DNA of 64,000 nt from Bacillus mycoides (GCF_001757995.1 NZ_LXLV01000067.1:33356-97355), one strand, 5' to 3'; counted from the first letter of the stretch, positions 44,033 to 55,269 are shown. The notes: generated by a model not told the origin, from the sequence alone. Numbers and translations: made by a program.

Positions 44033-45232
44033 TTATAGACCAGCTTGCTCTTTTAAAGTAGCTGCTTTGTCTGTACGTTCCCATGAAAGATCTACATCAG
44101 TACGTCCGAAGTGGCCGTAAGCTGCTGTTTGTTTGTAAATTGGGCGACGTAAGTCTAGCATTTTAATAATACCAGCTGGGCGAAGATCGAAGTTGTTACG
44201 AACTAGTTCTACTAGTACGTCTTCAGATACTTTACCAGTGCCAAATGTATCAACTGAAATTGATACTGGTTGCGCTACGCCAATTGCGTATGCAAGTTGT
44301 ACTTCTGCTTTGTCAGCAAGACCAGCTGCTACGATGTTTTTCGCAACATAACGAGCTGCATATGCTGCAGAACGGTCAACTTTCGTTGCATCTTTACCAG
44401 AGAATGCACCACCGCCATGGCGAGCGTATCCACCGTAAGTATCAACGATGATTTTACGTCCTGTTAAACCAGCATCACCTTGTGGTCCACCAATTACGAA
44501 GCGGCCAGTTGGGTTAATGAAGAATTTCGTTTCTCCATCCATTAATTCAGCTGGAACTACAGCTTTAATTACATGCTCTTTTAAATCGCGATCGATTTCT
44601 TCCCATGTAACATCTGGATGATGTTGTGTAGAAATTACAATTGTATCCACACGTACAGGTTTACCATTTTCATCATACTCAACTGTAACTTGCGTTTTTC
44701 CATCCGGGCGTAAGTATGATAATGTGTCATCTTTACGTACTTCAGTTAAACGGCGAGCTAATTTGTGAGCAAGCGAGATTGGAAGTGGCATTAATTCTTG
44801 TGTTTCATTACATGCGAAGCCAAACATTAAACCTTGGTCTCCCGCACCAATTGCCTCAATCTCAGCGTCAGTCATTAGACCTTCGCGTGCTTCTAGCGCT
44901 TGGTCAACACCCATAGCGATGTCAGCAGATTGCTCATCGATAGATGTTAAAACTGCACAAGTTTCTGCATCGAATCCATATTTTGCGCGTGTGTAACCAA
45001 TGCCTTGAATTGTTTCACGAACGATTTTCGGAATATCTACATAAGTAGAAGTCGTAATTTCCCCCGCTACCAATACTAAACCAGTTGTTACAGTTGTTTC
45101 ACAAGCTACACGTGCATTTGCGTCCTTTGATAAGATCGCATCTAAAATTGAATCAGAAATTTGGTCACAAATTTTATCTGGATGTCCTTCAGTTACAGAC
45201 TCAGATGTGAACAGATGACGTTTTTTTGTCAT
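44033..45232 (-). CDS. metK: S-adenosylmethionine synthetase
   Basis: 399 residues with the MetK motifs: [17 protein letters not shown] (about 10-26), [13 protein letters not shown] (about 127-139) and [23 protein letters not shown] (about 270-292, P-loop). It makes SAM from methionine and ATP as a tetramer. Under a SAM-I riboswitch upstream. Highly conserved; gene order metK (minus)/pckA (plus) is as in other Bacillus. Confidence 0.97.
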   Translation of the reverse strand: MTKKRHLFTSESVTEGHPDKICDQISDSILDAILSKDANARVACETTVTTGLVLVAGEITTSTYVDIPKIVRETIQGIGYTRAKYGFDAETCAVLTSIDEQSADIAMGVDQALEAREGLMTDAEIEAIGAGDQGLMFGFACNETQELMPLPISLAHKLARRLTEVRKDDTLSYLRPDGKTQVTVEYDENGKPVRVDTIVISTQHHPDVTWEEIDRDLKEHVIKAVVPAELMDGETKFFINPTGRFVIGGPQGDAGLTGRKIIVDTYGGYARHGGGAFSGKDATKVDRSAAYAARYVAKNIVAAGLADKAEVQLAYAIGVAQPVSISVDTFGTGKVSEDVLVELVRNNFDLRPAGIIKMLDLRRPIYKQTAAYGHFGRTDVDLSWERTDKAATLKEQAGL

Positions 45233-45332
45233 GTGGTAAACCTCCCTACAGTAATTGTATATATTGTACGGAACTCATCCTTAATTTGCCACAAACTGCG
45301 ACATACATTTATTCTCCCACACAAGCATACAG

Positions 45333-45523
45333 AAAAACCTTTCCTACTTAACATAGAGGAAAGGTTTAATTTGCTACTTGCATACTGCTTTTTGCCCTTT
45401 GCTCTTATCGTTCGAGACCATTAGCCTCGCACAGGTTTTAGCACCTATTCACCTGTATTTACCACTACAAGTGAGGTTGCTGGGCTTCATCGGGCCTGTC
45501 CCTCCGCCAGCTCGGGATAAGAG
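45333..45523 (-). promoter_or_regulatory. SAM-I (S-box) riboswitch of metK
   Basis: P1 arms GATAAGAG (complement of 45402-45409) and CTCTTATC enclose the conserved core on the minus strand: GAGCTGGCGGAGGGACAGGC, GAAGCCCAGCAACC, and AGGTGCTAAAACC. It is followed by a terminator stem (AACCTTTCCTC / AGGAAAGGTT, 45366-45333). The switch turns metK off when SAM is plentiful. Confidence 0.95.
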
Positions 45524-45540
45524 AGTATCCGTCCCAACCT

Positions 45541-45569
45541 ATACTAAAGAAATGATATTCATTTGTCAA
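45541..45569 (-). promoter_or_regulatory. SigA promoter of the metK leader
   Basis: TTGACA (45569-45564), 17-bp spacer, TAGTAT (45546-45541) on the minus strand, just before the riboswitch. Confidence 0.8.
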
Positions 45570-45691
45570 TTAATATTCACATTTTCCTGAAAGTTTTTCT
45601 CAATACGGATAGAATGAAATATAAATAAGGAAATGATACATTCACACAAACAAAAATAAATAAATAGTATACATTATTTATATAATTGTGT

Positions 45692-45697
45692 TATACT
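45692..45697 (+). promoter_or_regulatory. Candidate extended -10 of pckA
   Basis: TGTTATACT gives TG at -15 and TATACT at -10, 55 bp upstream of the pckA start; no clear -35 was seen. AGTATA 24 bp upstream is an inverted partner, so an operator is possible. Confidence 0.4.
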
Positions 45698-45751
45698 CTT
45701 GATGGGGATTACGAGAAATATTTCATTAAATGAAAAGGATGGTATATAAAT

Positions 45752-47338
45752 ATGAGTACTGTGAATGTCCAAATTGGTTTACATGAATTATTGAACGGAA
45801 GCAATGCACAGATTCAATTAAGTGTTCCGCAATTAGTGGAAAAAGTATTAATGCGAAACGAAGGGAAATTAACTTCTACTGGTGCCGTTTCTGCTTCAAC
45901 AGGAAAATACACAGGACGTTCTCCTAAAGATAAATTTATTGTGAAGGAAGCATCGGTTGCTGACAAAATTGCTTGGGGAGCCGTGAACCAACCGATCTCT
46001 GAAGAACATTTTAATAAATTATATACAAAAGTTTTAGAATACTTAAAAGAAAAAGAAGAGTTATTCGTCTTCAAAGGATTTGCTGGCGCTGATCGCAACT
46101 ATCGCCTACCAATTCAAGTTGTTAACGAATATGCATGGCATAATTTGTTCGTACATCAATTATTTATTCGTCCAACTGAAGAAGAATTAACAACTCACGA
46201 ATCAGAGTTCACAATTGTTTCTGCACCAAACTTCAAAGCAGATCCAGCAATTGACGGTACAAATTCTGAAGCATTCATTATGGTTTCATTCGAAAAACGT
46301 ATCGTACTAATCGGTGGTACAGAATACGCTGGAGAAATGAAAAAATCAATCTTCTCTATTATGAACTTCTTACTACCTGAACAAGACATTCTTTCTATGC
46401 ACTGCTCTTCAAACGTAGGCGAAGAAGGCGACGTAGCACTATTCTTCGGTTTATCTGGAACAGGCAAAACAACATTATCTGCTGATCCAAACCGTAAATT
46501 AATCGGTGACGATGAGCACGGTTGGTCTGATAACGGTGTATTCAATATTGAAGGCGGTTGCTATGCAAAATGTGTAAACCTTTCTCATGAGAAAGAACCA
46601 CAAATCTTCGATGCAATCAAATTTGGTTCAGTTTTAGAAAACGTTGTCATTGATGGCCAAACACGCATCGCTGACTATAACGATACTACTTTAACAGAAA
46701 ATACACGTGCTGCATACCCTATGCATGCGATTGACAATATCGTACTGCCAAGTGTTGCAGGACATCCAAATACAATTATTTTCTTAACTGCTGACGCATC
46801 TGGCGTATTGCCTCCAATCAGTAAGTTATCAAAAGAGCAAGCTATGTACCATTTCTTAAGCGGTTACACTAGTAAGCTAGCAGGTACAGAGCGCGGTGTT
46901 ACATCTCCGCAAGCTACATTCTCTACTTGCTTCGGTTCACCGTTCTTACCACTTGATGCATCTCGCTATGCTGAAATGCTAGGTGAAAAAATCGAGAAAC
47001 ATGATGCGAAAGTATTCTTAGTAAACACTGGGTGGACTGGTGGCGAATACGGCGTTGGTAAACGTATGAACTTAGGTTACACTCGTGCAATGATTCAAGC
47101 AGCACTAAGCGGTGAACTTGCTAAAGCTGAAACTGCAAAACACGACATCTTTGGCCTTGAAGTACCTCGTCACGTTCCAGGTGTACCTGACGAAGTATTA
47201 ATGCCTGAACAAACTTGGGCTGATAAAGAGGCTTACAAAGCAAAAGCAATTGAGCTTGCAAACGAATTTAAAGAAAACTTCACAAAGTTCGATAGCGTTT
47301 CTGAAGATATTATTAACTTAGGCGGTCCAATCGCTTAA
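45752..47338 (+). CDS. pckA: Phosphoenolpyruvate carboxykinase (ATP)
   Basis: 528 residues. The kinase-1a/P-loop [13 protein letters not shown] (about 234-246), metal-binding [23 protein letters not shown] (about 252-274), and TRAAYPMH are diagnostic. It converts oxaloacetate plus ATP to PEP in gluconeogenesis. Strong ribosome site AAAAGGATGG. Full length. Confidence 0.97.
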   Translation: MSTVNVQIGLHELLNGSNAQIQLSVPQLVEKVLMRNEGKLTSTGAVSASTGKYTGRSPKDKFIVKEASVADKIAWGAVNQPISEEHFNKLYTKVLEYLKEKEELFVFKGFAGADRNYRLPIQVVNEYAWHNLFVHQLFIRPTEEELTTHESEFTIVSAPNFKADPAIDGTNSEAFIMVSFEKRIVLIGGTEYAGEMKKSIFSIMNFLLPEQDILSMHCSSNVGEEGDVALFFGLSGTGKTTLSADPNRKLIGDDEHGWSDNGVFNIEGGCYAKCVNLSHEKEPQIFDAIKFGSVLENVVIDGQTRIADYNDTTLTENTRAAYPMHAIDNIVLPSVAGHPNTIIFLTADASGVLPPISKLSKEQAMYHFLSGYTSKLAGTERGVTSPQATFSTCFGSPFLPLDASRYAEMLGEKIEKHDAKVFLVNTGWTGGEYGVGKRMNLGYTRAMIQAALSGELAKAETAKHDIFGLEVPRHVPGVPDEVLMPEQTWADKEAYKAKAIELANEFKENFTKFDSVSEDIINLGGPIA

Positions 47339-47457
47339 TATATAAACTTTCTGTTGCAATAACCCTTTACTCATATGAATAAGTATCGTGTAGCCAAAAG
47401 TTTCGCGTACTCACCGACAAAACCCAATGCGGCTTAACGGTTACACATACTTACATA

Positions 47458-47495
47458 AAAAAGAAGCTTACGTTTTTCGCGTAAGCTTCTTTCTA
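47458..47495 (+). terminator. Terminator of pckA
   Basis: AAGAAGCTTACG and CGTAAGCTTCTT stem with T-rich tail. Confidence 0.85.
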
Positions 47496-47510
47496 TATAT
47501 TCTTTAATTT

Positions 47511-47815
47511 ACCCACATACAAATCACAGCAAACAGATTTCTCACTCATTCTCTCCTTTTTCTTTCACACCGTATAGGGCTAAAAAAGGGGTCTGACCGC
47601 TTCTATCCACAGCTGGATCCTCTATTCCATCTGAAAAAGTTCCAAACCTAATTTTCAATTGATATACTCGGATTTTCACACATACAAACCACGGCTTCGA
47701 ATACATAAACTCTTTTCCGACTCACTACATCCTTCTGGTTTCACATCGCATGGGGCTAAAAAAGGCCCTAACCGCTTCTATCCACCGCTGGATCCTCTGT
47801 TCCATCTAAAAAGAG
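47511..47815. repeat. Two copies of an unidentified repeat of about 130-140 bp
   Basis: Unit 1 (47511-47640) and unit 2 (47675-47815) share ACATACAAA.CAC.GC at the left and GGGCTAAAAAAGG, CCGCTTCTATCCAC.GCTGGA, TCCTCT.TTCCATCT at the right. A small stem ATCCA..TGGAT is present in both. The block lies in the 499-bp gap after pckA and reads no conserved protein. It is different from bcr1. Confidence 0.65.
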
Positions 47816-47837
47816 GCTTTTCATCTTTTTATCTTTT

Positions 47838-48221
47838 TTAGCTCTTTGTTAATTCTTCTTCATCCTTCATACTATAATATCCTAAATTAATAACGATTAA
47901 GAAATAACCACCCATAATTCCTACTGCAAATGCCCACATTACCATATGATGCTCAATTTCGTACATAATAATAGCACCCAAAATGGCAGCTGCAAAGCGA
48001 TTAAACATACCGAGCGTTGGTGCTTTCGTCTTCTTTACGATACTATCTCCAAGCTTTTCGATACGCCTTCCTAAAATCCAAACACAATACATGCTTACAA
48101 TAAGTCCAATTCCTGCACCTAGAAAATGTGCTGAGAACGGTGTTAACATCCAGCCTAATAACAGAATACCTAGTAAATAATACGATTGAATTTTAAACGA
48201 CCTTAATGACATACTAATCAT
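47838..48221 (-). CDS. ATP synthase subunit I-like membrane protein
   Basis: 127 residues with four hydrophobic helices (YYLLGILLLGWML, GAGIGLIVSMYCVWILGRRI, FAAAILGAIIMYEIE, MVMWAFAVGIMGGYFLIVINLGYY). Matches the ATP synthase protein I (AtpI)/YtmB-region small membrane family in spirit; I am not sure of the exact family. The ATG at 48221 follows GAAGGGGAGTACAGC; an extension upstream of 28 codons has no ribosome site. Confidence 0.65.
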   Translation of the reverse strand: MISMSLRSFKIQSYYLLGILLLGWMLTPFSAHFLGAGIGLIVSMYCVWILGRRIEKLGDSIVKKTKAPTLGMFNRFAAAILGAIIMYEIEHHMVMWAFAVGIMGGYFLIVINLGYYSMKDEEELTKS

Positions 48222-48349
48222 GCTGTACTCCCCTTCAATGTTTTTTCTATTTATCCAACAAAAGCTGTATAACTCGTTCAGTTCATCATTAATAAACGAG
48301 TCCATACTACTTAAAAATTCATTTACACATCTATTTCATTCAAATTAAA

Positions 48350-48378
48350 AACAACATAAACGGTATGTTTATGTTGTT
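48350..48378. other. Perfect 12-bp inverted repeat in an intergenic gap
   Basis: AACAACATAAAC (48350-48361) and GTTTATGTTGTT (48367-48378) around a GGTAT loop. It is upstream of both the AtpI-like gene and the small gene at 48541, and lacks a good T run, so it could be an operator rather than a terminator. The rest of 48222-48540 has only another short palindrome, ATTGATATCAAT, at 48477-48488. Confidence 0.45.
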
Positions 48379-48540
48379 AAAATGCTTTTAGAAAATAATA
48401 TTATACAAGATTTCTAATATAGAATCCCTCATAAATGTGACGTTTTTCCAAACATTTTCCGTCCATTTATGAAAAAATTGATATCAATCTATGAACATAC
48501 GGATATGATGTAATAAGCACATAAATAAAGGGGGCGTCTA

Positions 48541-48762
48541 ATGATTTATTTTTTAATGGCTCTCATTCATCTCATTGTTCCTGCACTTATTGGACTTTCA
48601 TTATATTGGTACACGAAAAAACATAGTATTTTCTATGCTGTCCTCGGTGTTCTTCTTCCAGGAATTATTCTAATTACACTCTTCCGCATTCCTTTTCTTA
48701 ATTTAATTCCACTTATTACTGCTATCTTGTTTCTCATCTTCTTACCAAAAATAAAAAAATAG
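48541..48762 (+). CDS. Small membrane protein
   Basis: 73 residues, two or three hydrophobic segments (MALIHLIVPALIGLSLYWY, FYAVLGVLLPGIILITLF, LIPLITAILFLIFLP). Ribosome site GGGGGCG before the ATG is acceptable. Ends in a bidirectional terminator. No motif; function unknown. Confidence 0.6.
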   Translation: MIYFLMALIHLIVPALIGLSLYWYTKKHSIFYAVLGVLLPGIILITLFRIPFLNLIPLITAILFLIFLPKIKK

Positions 48763-48799
48763 GAAAGCAGATCATAGGTGATCTGTTTTCCTATTTTGA
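48751..48799. terminator. Bidirectional terminator
   Basis: AAATAGGAAAGCAGATCA and TGATCTGTTTTCCTATTT form a near-perfect stem, overlapping the ends of the convergent genes at 48762 and 48791. Confidence 0.85.
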
Positions 48800-49696
48800 T
48801 ATAGGTTCTTGCACGATAGAATGAGATTCTACTTTCTCTGATTTCACAAACCATAGACCGAAGAAAATGATAATTCCACCGATAATTTGTTGTAACGATA
48901 CATATTCATTTGCCCATACTGCAGCAAATAAAACAGCTACGAGCGGTGTAATATACATATATACCATCGTGTGCGACGCACCAATTTTTTGTACACCAAC
49001 ATACCACATAACTAAACCAAATACCGTTACAAAGAAAATAGAATAGAGCAAGGCAAACCATGTCATCCCGTGTGTAATGTGAAATGGCATTACAAATACA
49101 TGTGGACCACTTAACAATAAGAGCGGAACCGCTCCAACTAATGTCGACCATGCAGTAACACGTAATGCTGAGTATTTTTTAATAAGCGGCCCTGCTAATA
49201 CAGGATAAAGTCCCCAACATATTGATGTAATCAGTCCAATCCCATTTCCGTAGAAAGAACTAGCGAGTGAATGCCCCGCTACTAAAACTAATGTAGCACC
49301 AACAAAGGCAATCATGGAACCAACTAACTTTCGAGAAGAAAATTTTTCTTGTTTCAAGAAAATCGAAAATAAAGTTGTAAAAATAGGTGAAATAGAAATG
49401 AGTAAAGAGGCATTTGTAGCCGATGTATATTGTACCGTTTCCATGAATAGCGTTTGATACAGTACAATACCTACCGTGCTAACAATGATTAATCTTGGTA
49501 TATCTTTTCGCTCCATATAAAGTGACTTTTCAATAAAGAACGTAAGTAATAATAATAGTGGTGCTGCTGCCATCATTCGAACTGCAGTAAACTCAATCGC
49601 TGTAAATTCTAAAAGTCCGTATTTCGCAATCGTATAGTTAATCCCCCAAATAATAACGACACTTAAAATTAATAACTCAATTCCCCATCTTTTCAT
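48791..49696 (-). CDS. EamA (DMT) family transporter
   Basis: 301 residues with about ten membrane helices and two EamA repeats (IWGINYTIAKYGLLEFTAIEFTAVR; VFGLVMWYVGVQKIGASHTMVYMYITPLVAVLFAAVWANEYV). Metabolite or drug exporter; substrate unknown. The ATG at 49696 follows GCGGAGGGGATTGCGC. Monocistronic. Confidence 0.88.
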   Translation of the reverse strand: MKRWGIELLILSVVIIWGINYTIAKYGLLEFTAIEFTAVRMMAAAPLLLLLTFFIEKSLYMERKDIPRLIIVSTVGIVLYQTLFMETVQYTSATNASLLISISPIFTTLFSIFLKQEKFSSRKLVGSMIAFVGATLVLVAGHSLASSFYGNGIGLITSICWGLYPVLAGPLIKKYSALRVTAWSTLVGAVPLLLLSGPHVFVMPFHITHGMTWFALLYSIFFVTVFGLVMWYVGVQKIGASHTMVYMYITPLVAVLFAAVWANEYVSLQQIIGGIIIFFGLWFVKSEKVESHSIVQEPISK

Positions 49697-49809
49697 GCGC
49701 AATCCCCTCCGCAAAGAGAATTATACAGAAAATTCAATCAGATGTACATTTCATTATGTGAAAAAATCCATAAGAAAAAGGAGCATATTATATACTCCCT
49801 CTCTCTTCA

Positions 49810-50133
49810 TTATACTCGAACATGTAACTTCATATTCGGATTATAAAACTGGCTTGGGCTCTTCAGCTGAAAAGTTCCTCCAACTTCATGCCAATCAACC
49901 GTTAACTTATCATCCATAAATACAAGCTTTGTACGATCTGCAATAAAGTTCAGTACACTCGATTCAATATCTACATCGCGCTCATCTTTCTCTGAAACGG
50001 CTACTAAATCAATAATCCCACTCATGACACAACCGCAACCTTCATTATCATAAAATAGCTTTATATATTTCGCTTCACTTGGAATCGTATCCATAATCTT
50101 TTTATATGCTGCCTCTGTTACAGTAACGTACAT
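49810..50133 (-). CDS. HesB/IscA-like protein without the C-terminal Cys pair
   Basis: 107 residues. The HesB-like fold is suggested by MYVTVTEAAYKKIMDTIPSEAKYIKLFYDNEGCGCVMSGIIDLVAV, but the usual C-terminal CGCG is absent, and the only Cys are the CGC near residue 37. So it may not hold an Fe-S cluster in the usual way. The start is placed at the ATG (50133) giving MYVTVTEAA; an upstream ATG adds 22 residues. Confidence 0.65.
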   Translation of the reverse strand: MYVTVTEAAYKKIMDTIPSEAKYIKLFYDNEGCGCVMSGIIDLVAVSEKDERDVDIESSVLNFIADRTKLVFMDDKLTVDWHEVGGTFQLKSPSQFYNPNMKLHVRV

Positions 50134-50266
50134 GCGTGAATCTACATCCTCTCTTCTCATATCATTCATATATTGTACCATTCTTTTTCTTAATTCCATC
50201 CATTTATTGTATACAGAAAATTAAGACTAATATACAATATATGTGATAAAGGAGGTTGTATCATCG

Positions 50267-50440
50267 ATGTTCAAATTACGGCGATACCCCATTTTCTTAG
50301 GTCTATTAGGTAGCTTTTTTATCTCTAGCGGCATGATATTACAACACATACTTCCCTACGCTCCTTCTATTGGCTGGATTCTAGGTTTTATTTGTTTTAC
50401 ATCCGCTTCTTATTTTGCTATGAAAAATAAAAACAGCTAA
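50267..50440 (+). CDS. Small membrane protein
   Basis: 57 residues with two helices (YPIFLGLLGSFFISSGMILQ and APSIGWILGFICFTSASYFAM). AAAGGAGG lies 11 bases before the ATG. No motif. Confidence 0.55.
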   Translation: MFKLRRYPIFLGLLGSFFISSGMILQHILPYAPSIGWILGFICFTSASYFAMKNKNS

Positions 50441-50475
50441 CAAAGTAAGAATTATCTTAAGGAGGATTACCAAAC

Positions 50476-51396
50476 ATGCCAGCCTTAAAAGAAATAGAAC
50501 AATCACTTAATCATTTATTCCAAATTGAAAAATACGGAAAAGACAGTGCCTTTAGTCGCTTCATTCCAGCTACATATGATCAAATCCAATTTCCATGGCA
50601 ACAATTTTTCGAAGCAAATTTTGTTAAGCTATTTAACGGTCTTATGATAAGAGGTGCTGAAAATGTAAACACAATCTTTTTAGCTGTGTTCCCAACTGAT
50701 GATGTTCTCGAAAAATTCATTTCACAATCCATGCCAGGTGATTTACTCTTCATGCACCATCCACTTGTGATGGAGTGTGGTGATCCACTCGGAAAATCAG
50801 GGCGAGGATTTATTCCAATTCCATCAAAATATTTGCAGGCGATAAAAGAAAAGAAACTTTCTATATATACATGTCACGGTCCAATGGATTTTCATCAAAC
50901 GTATGGAACGAGCATTTCAATTGCAACAGCATTAAACGCTACTGTAGTTGACGGCTTTGCATATGGAGGTCCAGAAAAAGAACCAGTCGGACTCATTTGT
51001 GAAATAGATGAAACAACAACAGAAAAACTCCAAAAACGTCTAAAACAACTCTTCAACATTCCCTATACAGACTTCGAAGGTAAACAACATGATTCCATCA
51101 AGAAAATTGCAATTATCGCTGGATGTGGCGATGTCGTATCTTTAATGAAAGAAGCAGAAGAAAAAGGTGCTGAAGCATATATTACAGGAGAGATCCATTG
51201 CCATATCGACAATGATTACGGCAGACATAAATACTCGCTCATTATGGATTATGTGAAAGAAACAAACATGTCGCTCATCGGTGTGTCACACTCTGCCTCT
51301 GAATATTTAGTGAAAGAGACATTGATGTACGATTGGTTTAAAGAGAATTTTGATGTAGATGTTACTTTGCTTCCACAGGAGATATGGTGGTTATAG
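50476..51396 (+). CDS. Nif3-like dinuclear metal centre protein
   Basis: 306 residues. NGLMIRGAENVNTIFLAVFPTDDVLEKF (about 54-82), the metal His in LFMHHPLVM (about 94), IYTCHGPMDFH (about 136) and ACHSASE-like GVSHSASEYLVKE near the C-terminus mark the NIF3/DUF34 family. Function in the cell is uncertain; family members bind two metals. 35 bp after the small membrane gene with AAGGAGG. Confidence 0.85.
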   Translation: MPALKEIEQSLNHLFQIEKYGKDSAFSRFIPATYDQIQFPWQQFFEANFVKLFNGLMIRGAENVNTIFLAVFPTDDVLEKFISQSMPGDLLFMHHPLVMECGDPLGKSGRGFIPIPSKYLQAIKEKKLSIYTCHGPMDFHQTYGTSISIATALNATVVDGFAYGGPEKEPVGLICEIDETTTEKLQKRLKQLFNIPYTDFEGKQHDSIKKIAIIAGCGDVVSLMKEAEEKGAEAYITGEIHCHIDNDYGRHKYSLIMDYVKETNMSLIGVSHSASEYLVKETLMYDWFKENFDVDVTLLPQEIWWL

Positions 51397-51505
51397 AACT
51401 AATAAAACCTCCCCCTACTTTTGAAATCTATATACACAATACAATCGGCCACACAAAAATATAGAATCTACAATATATATATAGTGGTTCTACTTTTAAA
51501 ACTAG

Positions 51506-52543
<1,038 letters not shown>

Positions 52544-52739
52544 CCCACACTTGCAAATCATTCATTTTCCAAAAAAACTCGCTACCGAGGCCGAAAAATT
52601 ACAAATAAATAAAAACAAATAACAGACAAATTCATTATATACTTCCGTTTTAAAACACCCATATTTTGGATCGTGAATTTGTACAATATATCAATATTGT
52701 ACACATCCCCTCTATTGAAATTCCGTACCTCCATCCACA

Positions 52740-52784
52740 ATGAAAAAGGAAATCACTCTCAAGAAAGTGATTTCCCCTTTTTAA
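52740..52784 (-). terminator. Terminator of the sensor kinase pair
   Basis: GGGGAAATCACTTTC and GAGAGTGATTTCC stem with T run on the minus strand, near the end of the kinase at 52797. Confidence 0.85.
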
Positions 52785-52796
52785 AATATCCCACTG

Positions 52797-54014
52797 TTAA
52801 ACCGGCAACATAATCTCAACAGTCGTTCCAACTCCAACTTCGCTTTCAAAGTTCAATTTGCCGTCGTGATCTTTAATAATTTTTTCCGTAACTACTAATC
52901 CTAGGCCTGTTCCAGTTTCTTTCGTTGTGTAAAAAGCTTCATTTAGCTTCGGAATTTTATCTTTTGGAATACCACATCCCTCATCTATAACTTGAACAAT
53001 GATTACATCTTCCACTATAACTTTCACAGTAATAGTTCCGCCAACTGACATTGCTTCAATCGCATTTTTTATTAAATTAAAAAATACTTGTTTCAATCGT
53101 TTTTCATCACATGTAATTGAAGGTATATCTTTACTATAAATAGCATGCATTTTTATTCCTTGTTCTAAAGCTGGCTTTTCCATAACTCTGATAACATAAG
53201 AGATGATTTCTTTAATATTATGAGTTTCGGTTTCTACCGATTTAGATTTCTCAAACCCATTTAGCTCTGTAGCAATTGTATGAATTCGCTCTACTTCCTG
53301 CCTCATAATTTCACTATAAATCTTATCTTCTGGATGTTTTTTCGCTTGCTTGTTCACAAGCTTTTTTAATTTTGCTAACGGTCTTCTAATCTTATCGCCA
53401 ATTACTGTTGCCATTTTTCCAACCATCGCTAATTTTTCTACCTTTTGTATTTCTTTGTCCATCATTTCAAGTGTACGAACGTAAGATTGTAATCTTAAAA
53501 ATATAATCCAACATATAATAGCGAATACGCTACATAATGCTATTGGGATAAGAATAATAAAGGATTGAACAACGAATCCCATCAGTGCATATTTGCCCAC
53601 AATAGTTCCGGCAACTAACCAAAAGTATCTCTTATTCACAAATATCGGTGCAAATAAAATAAAGAATCCTTCTACTACATTCCCGCCATCAAATTCCGCA
53701 TCACTTCCGTAATAAATAATGAAGTTATTAATAAAATCCAATATATTATAGCCAATTAAAATAATATACTTCACAATATACGGATTTTTCCATTTCATAA
53801 AATAAAGTCCGATAAAGAATAATCCAATCATCAAACTATATAGCCATGGACCTAATCCTTCTCCAAAAACATCTGCTAGTTTTTGATTTTCATCTGATAA
53901 AAAGACAATAGCCTTTTCAGCGAAATCATACGCAAAAAATATAAAGAAGAATAAGCTTAAAAATATTTTTAACGCCTTTATCTCTTCTTTTTCAAATATA
54001 TTGCCTTTTTCCAT
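52797..54014 (-). CDS. Sensor histidine kinase-like protein, phospho-acceptor His replaced by Asp
   Basis: 405 residues, about six membrane helices in the first 180, then a DHp-like helix and an ATPase domain. The H-box reads IGDKIRRPL where the paralogue reads VGHEIKNPL: Asp207 replaces His. The N box (FFNLIKNAIEAM), G1 (DEGCGIP), F and G2 (GTGLGLVVTEKI) boxes are intact, so ATP binding is likely but autophosphorylation is not. It follows its paralogue by 25 bp. No response regulator is nearby. It may act as an inhibitor or heterodimer partner. Confidence 0.85.
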   Translation of the reverse strand: MEKGNIFEKEEIKALKIFLSLFFFIFFAYDFAEKAIVFLSDENQKLADVFGEGLGPWLYSLMIGLFFIGLYFMKWKNPYIVKYIILIGYNILDFINNFIIYYGSDAEFDGGNVVEGFFILFAPIFVNKRYFWLVAGTIVGKYALMGFVVQSFIILIPIALCSVFAIICWIIFLRLQSYVRTLEMMDKEIQKVEKLAMVGKMATVIGDKIRRPLAKLKKLVNKQAKKHPEDKIYSEIMRQEVERIHTIATELNGFEKSKSVETETHNIKEIISYVIRVMEKPALEQGIKMHAIYSKDIPSITCDEKRLKQVFFNLIKNAIEAMSVGGTITVKVIVEDVIIVQVIDEGCGIPKDKIPKLNEAFYTTKETGTGLGLVVTEKIIKDHDGKLNFESEVGVGTTVEIMLPV

Positions 54015-54039
54015 ATGATAGCTCCTTTAACAACACCTC

Positions 54040-55269
54040 TTAATCTTGTGTCACATTGCGCTCACATTTTTCCGGGAGCAGTATTTCCACTCTCGTTCCT
54101 TTCTTTACTTCACTAGAAATGTGTAATTCTCCACGATGCTCTGTCATAATTCGCTCTGCTACCGTAAGACCTAATCCAATTCTATCTTGCTTTGTTGTAT
54201 AAAAAGCATCCTTAACTCTTCCTAAATTAGCCTTTTTTATCCCAAAACCACTATCTACTATACTTACTATTACGTAATCTCTTTTTTTATTTTCAACTTG
54301 TATTTTTAATGTTCCGCCATGTTCCATTGCCTCTAAAGCATTTTTAATAACATACAAAAATACTCCTTTTAATTTACGTTTATCACATTCAATTTCACTT
54401 CTATTTTGATCTTCATTAAAATGGAAATTTATATTTAACTCATCCATTTTTTCGCGCATATTTTCTACTGCCTCTACTACAACATCACTTACAATGTGTT
54501 TTTCATAAACAGAAGGTTTACACGTAGCAACCTCCATTAATTCGCTAATCATGTTATTCATATTTTCTATTTCAAGAATCATTTGTCCATATGTTGCATC
54601 TTTTTCGTGTTTCTCTTTTTGTAATTGCGTAAACCCTTTTAATGAAGCCAGTGGGTTTTTAATTTCATGTCCGACTGTCGCTGCCATTTTTCCGATAACC
54701 GCCAATTTTTGTAACTGACTTGTCTCTGCAATACTTTTCTTTACCGCTGAAAGATATTGTAAAAATCGATTTAAAATAATAAATGACACGAAAAGCAACA
54801 ACATACTTATAACAAGAGGTAGAAACAAGTTAAGTTGCCCAAATACAAATAGGTATATCATATACTTCCCTATAAGAAATGGTGCTAAGACAAATAAATA
54901 CCTTTTACTCAAAAATATCGGTACGAAGAAAATGAAAATAAATTCAATTATATTCCCTTCATCAAATGCTATTGTATTATGAAAAGCATACCATCCAATG
55001 TTAAAAACCTCTGCGATTATGTATGCAAATAAATATGTATATTTAACTAAATATGCTTTTCCTCTCTCAAATAAGTAAACACTAATACCTAATATAGCCA
55101 TAATATATACAAGCTTCCATATCACTTTATGCCAATTTCCTAAAGGCATTGTATCTTCTAATATAATTGCGTATGCAACCTCATATACAATTAAAATAAC
55201 ATGTATTACCCATAAGAAAATCTTAGCGTTTGTCTTTTCTTCTTTAGCTGATAGAAAACTCTCTCCCAC
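54040..55269 (-). CDS. Sensor histidine kinase
   Basis: 409 residues, six membrane helices, then HisKA with VGHEIKNPLASLKGFTQL (His201) and HATPase with FLYVIKNALEAM, DSGFGI and GLGLTVAERI. Architecture is the same as the next gene, so they are paralogues. GTG start follows GAAGGGGTGTTGAA. First of the two-gene transcript. Cognate regulator unknown. Confidence 0.88.
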   Translation of the reverse strand: MGESFLSAKEEKTNAKIFLWVIHVILIVYEVAYAIILEDTMPLGNWHKVIWKLVYIMAILGISVYLFERGKAYLVKYTYLFAYIIAEVFNIGWYAFHNTIAFDEGNIIEFIFIFFVPIFLSKRYLFVLAPFLIGKYMIYLFVFGQLNLFLPLVISMLLLFVSFIILNRFLQYLSAVKKSIAETSQLQKLAVIGKMAATVGHEIKNPLASLKGFTQLQKEKHEKDATYGQMILEIENMNNMISELMEVATCKPSVYEKHIVSDVVVEAVENMREKMDELNINFHFNEDQNRSEIECDKRKLKGVFLYVIKNALEAMEHGGTLKIQVENKKRDYVIVSIVDSGFGIKKANLGRVKDAFYTTKQDRIGLGLTVAERIMTEHRGELHISSEVKKGTRVEILLPEKCERNVTQD

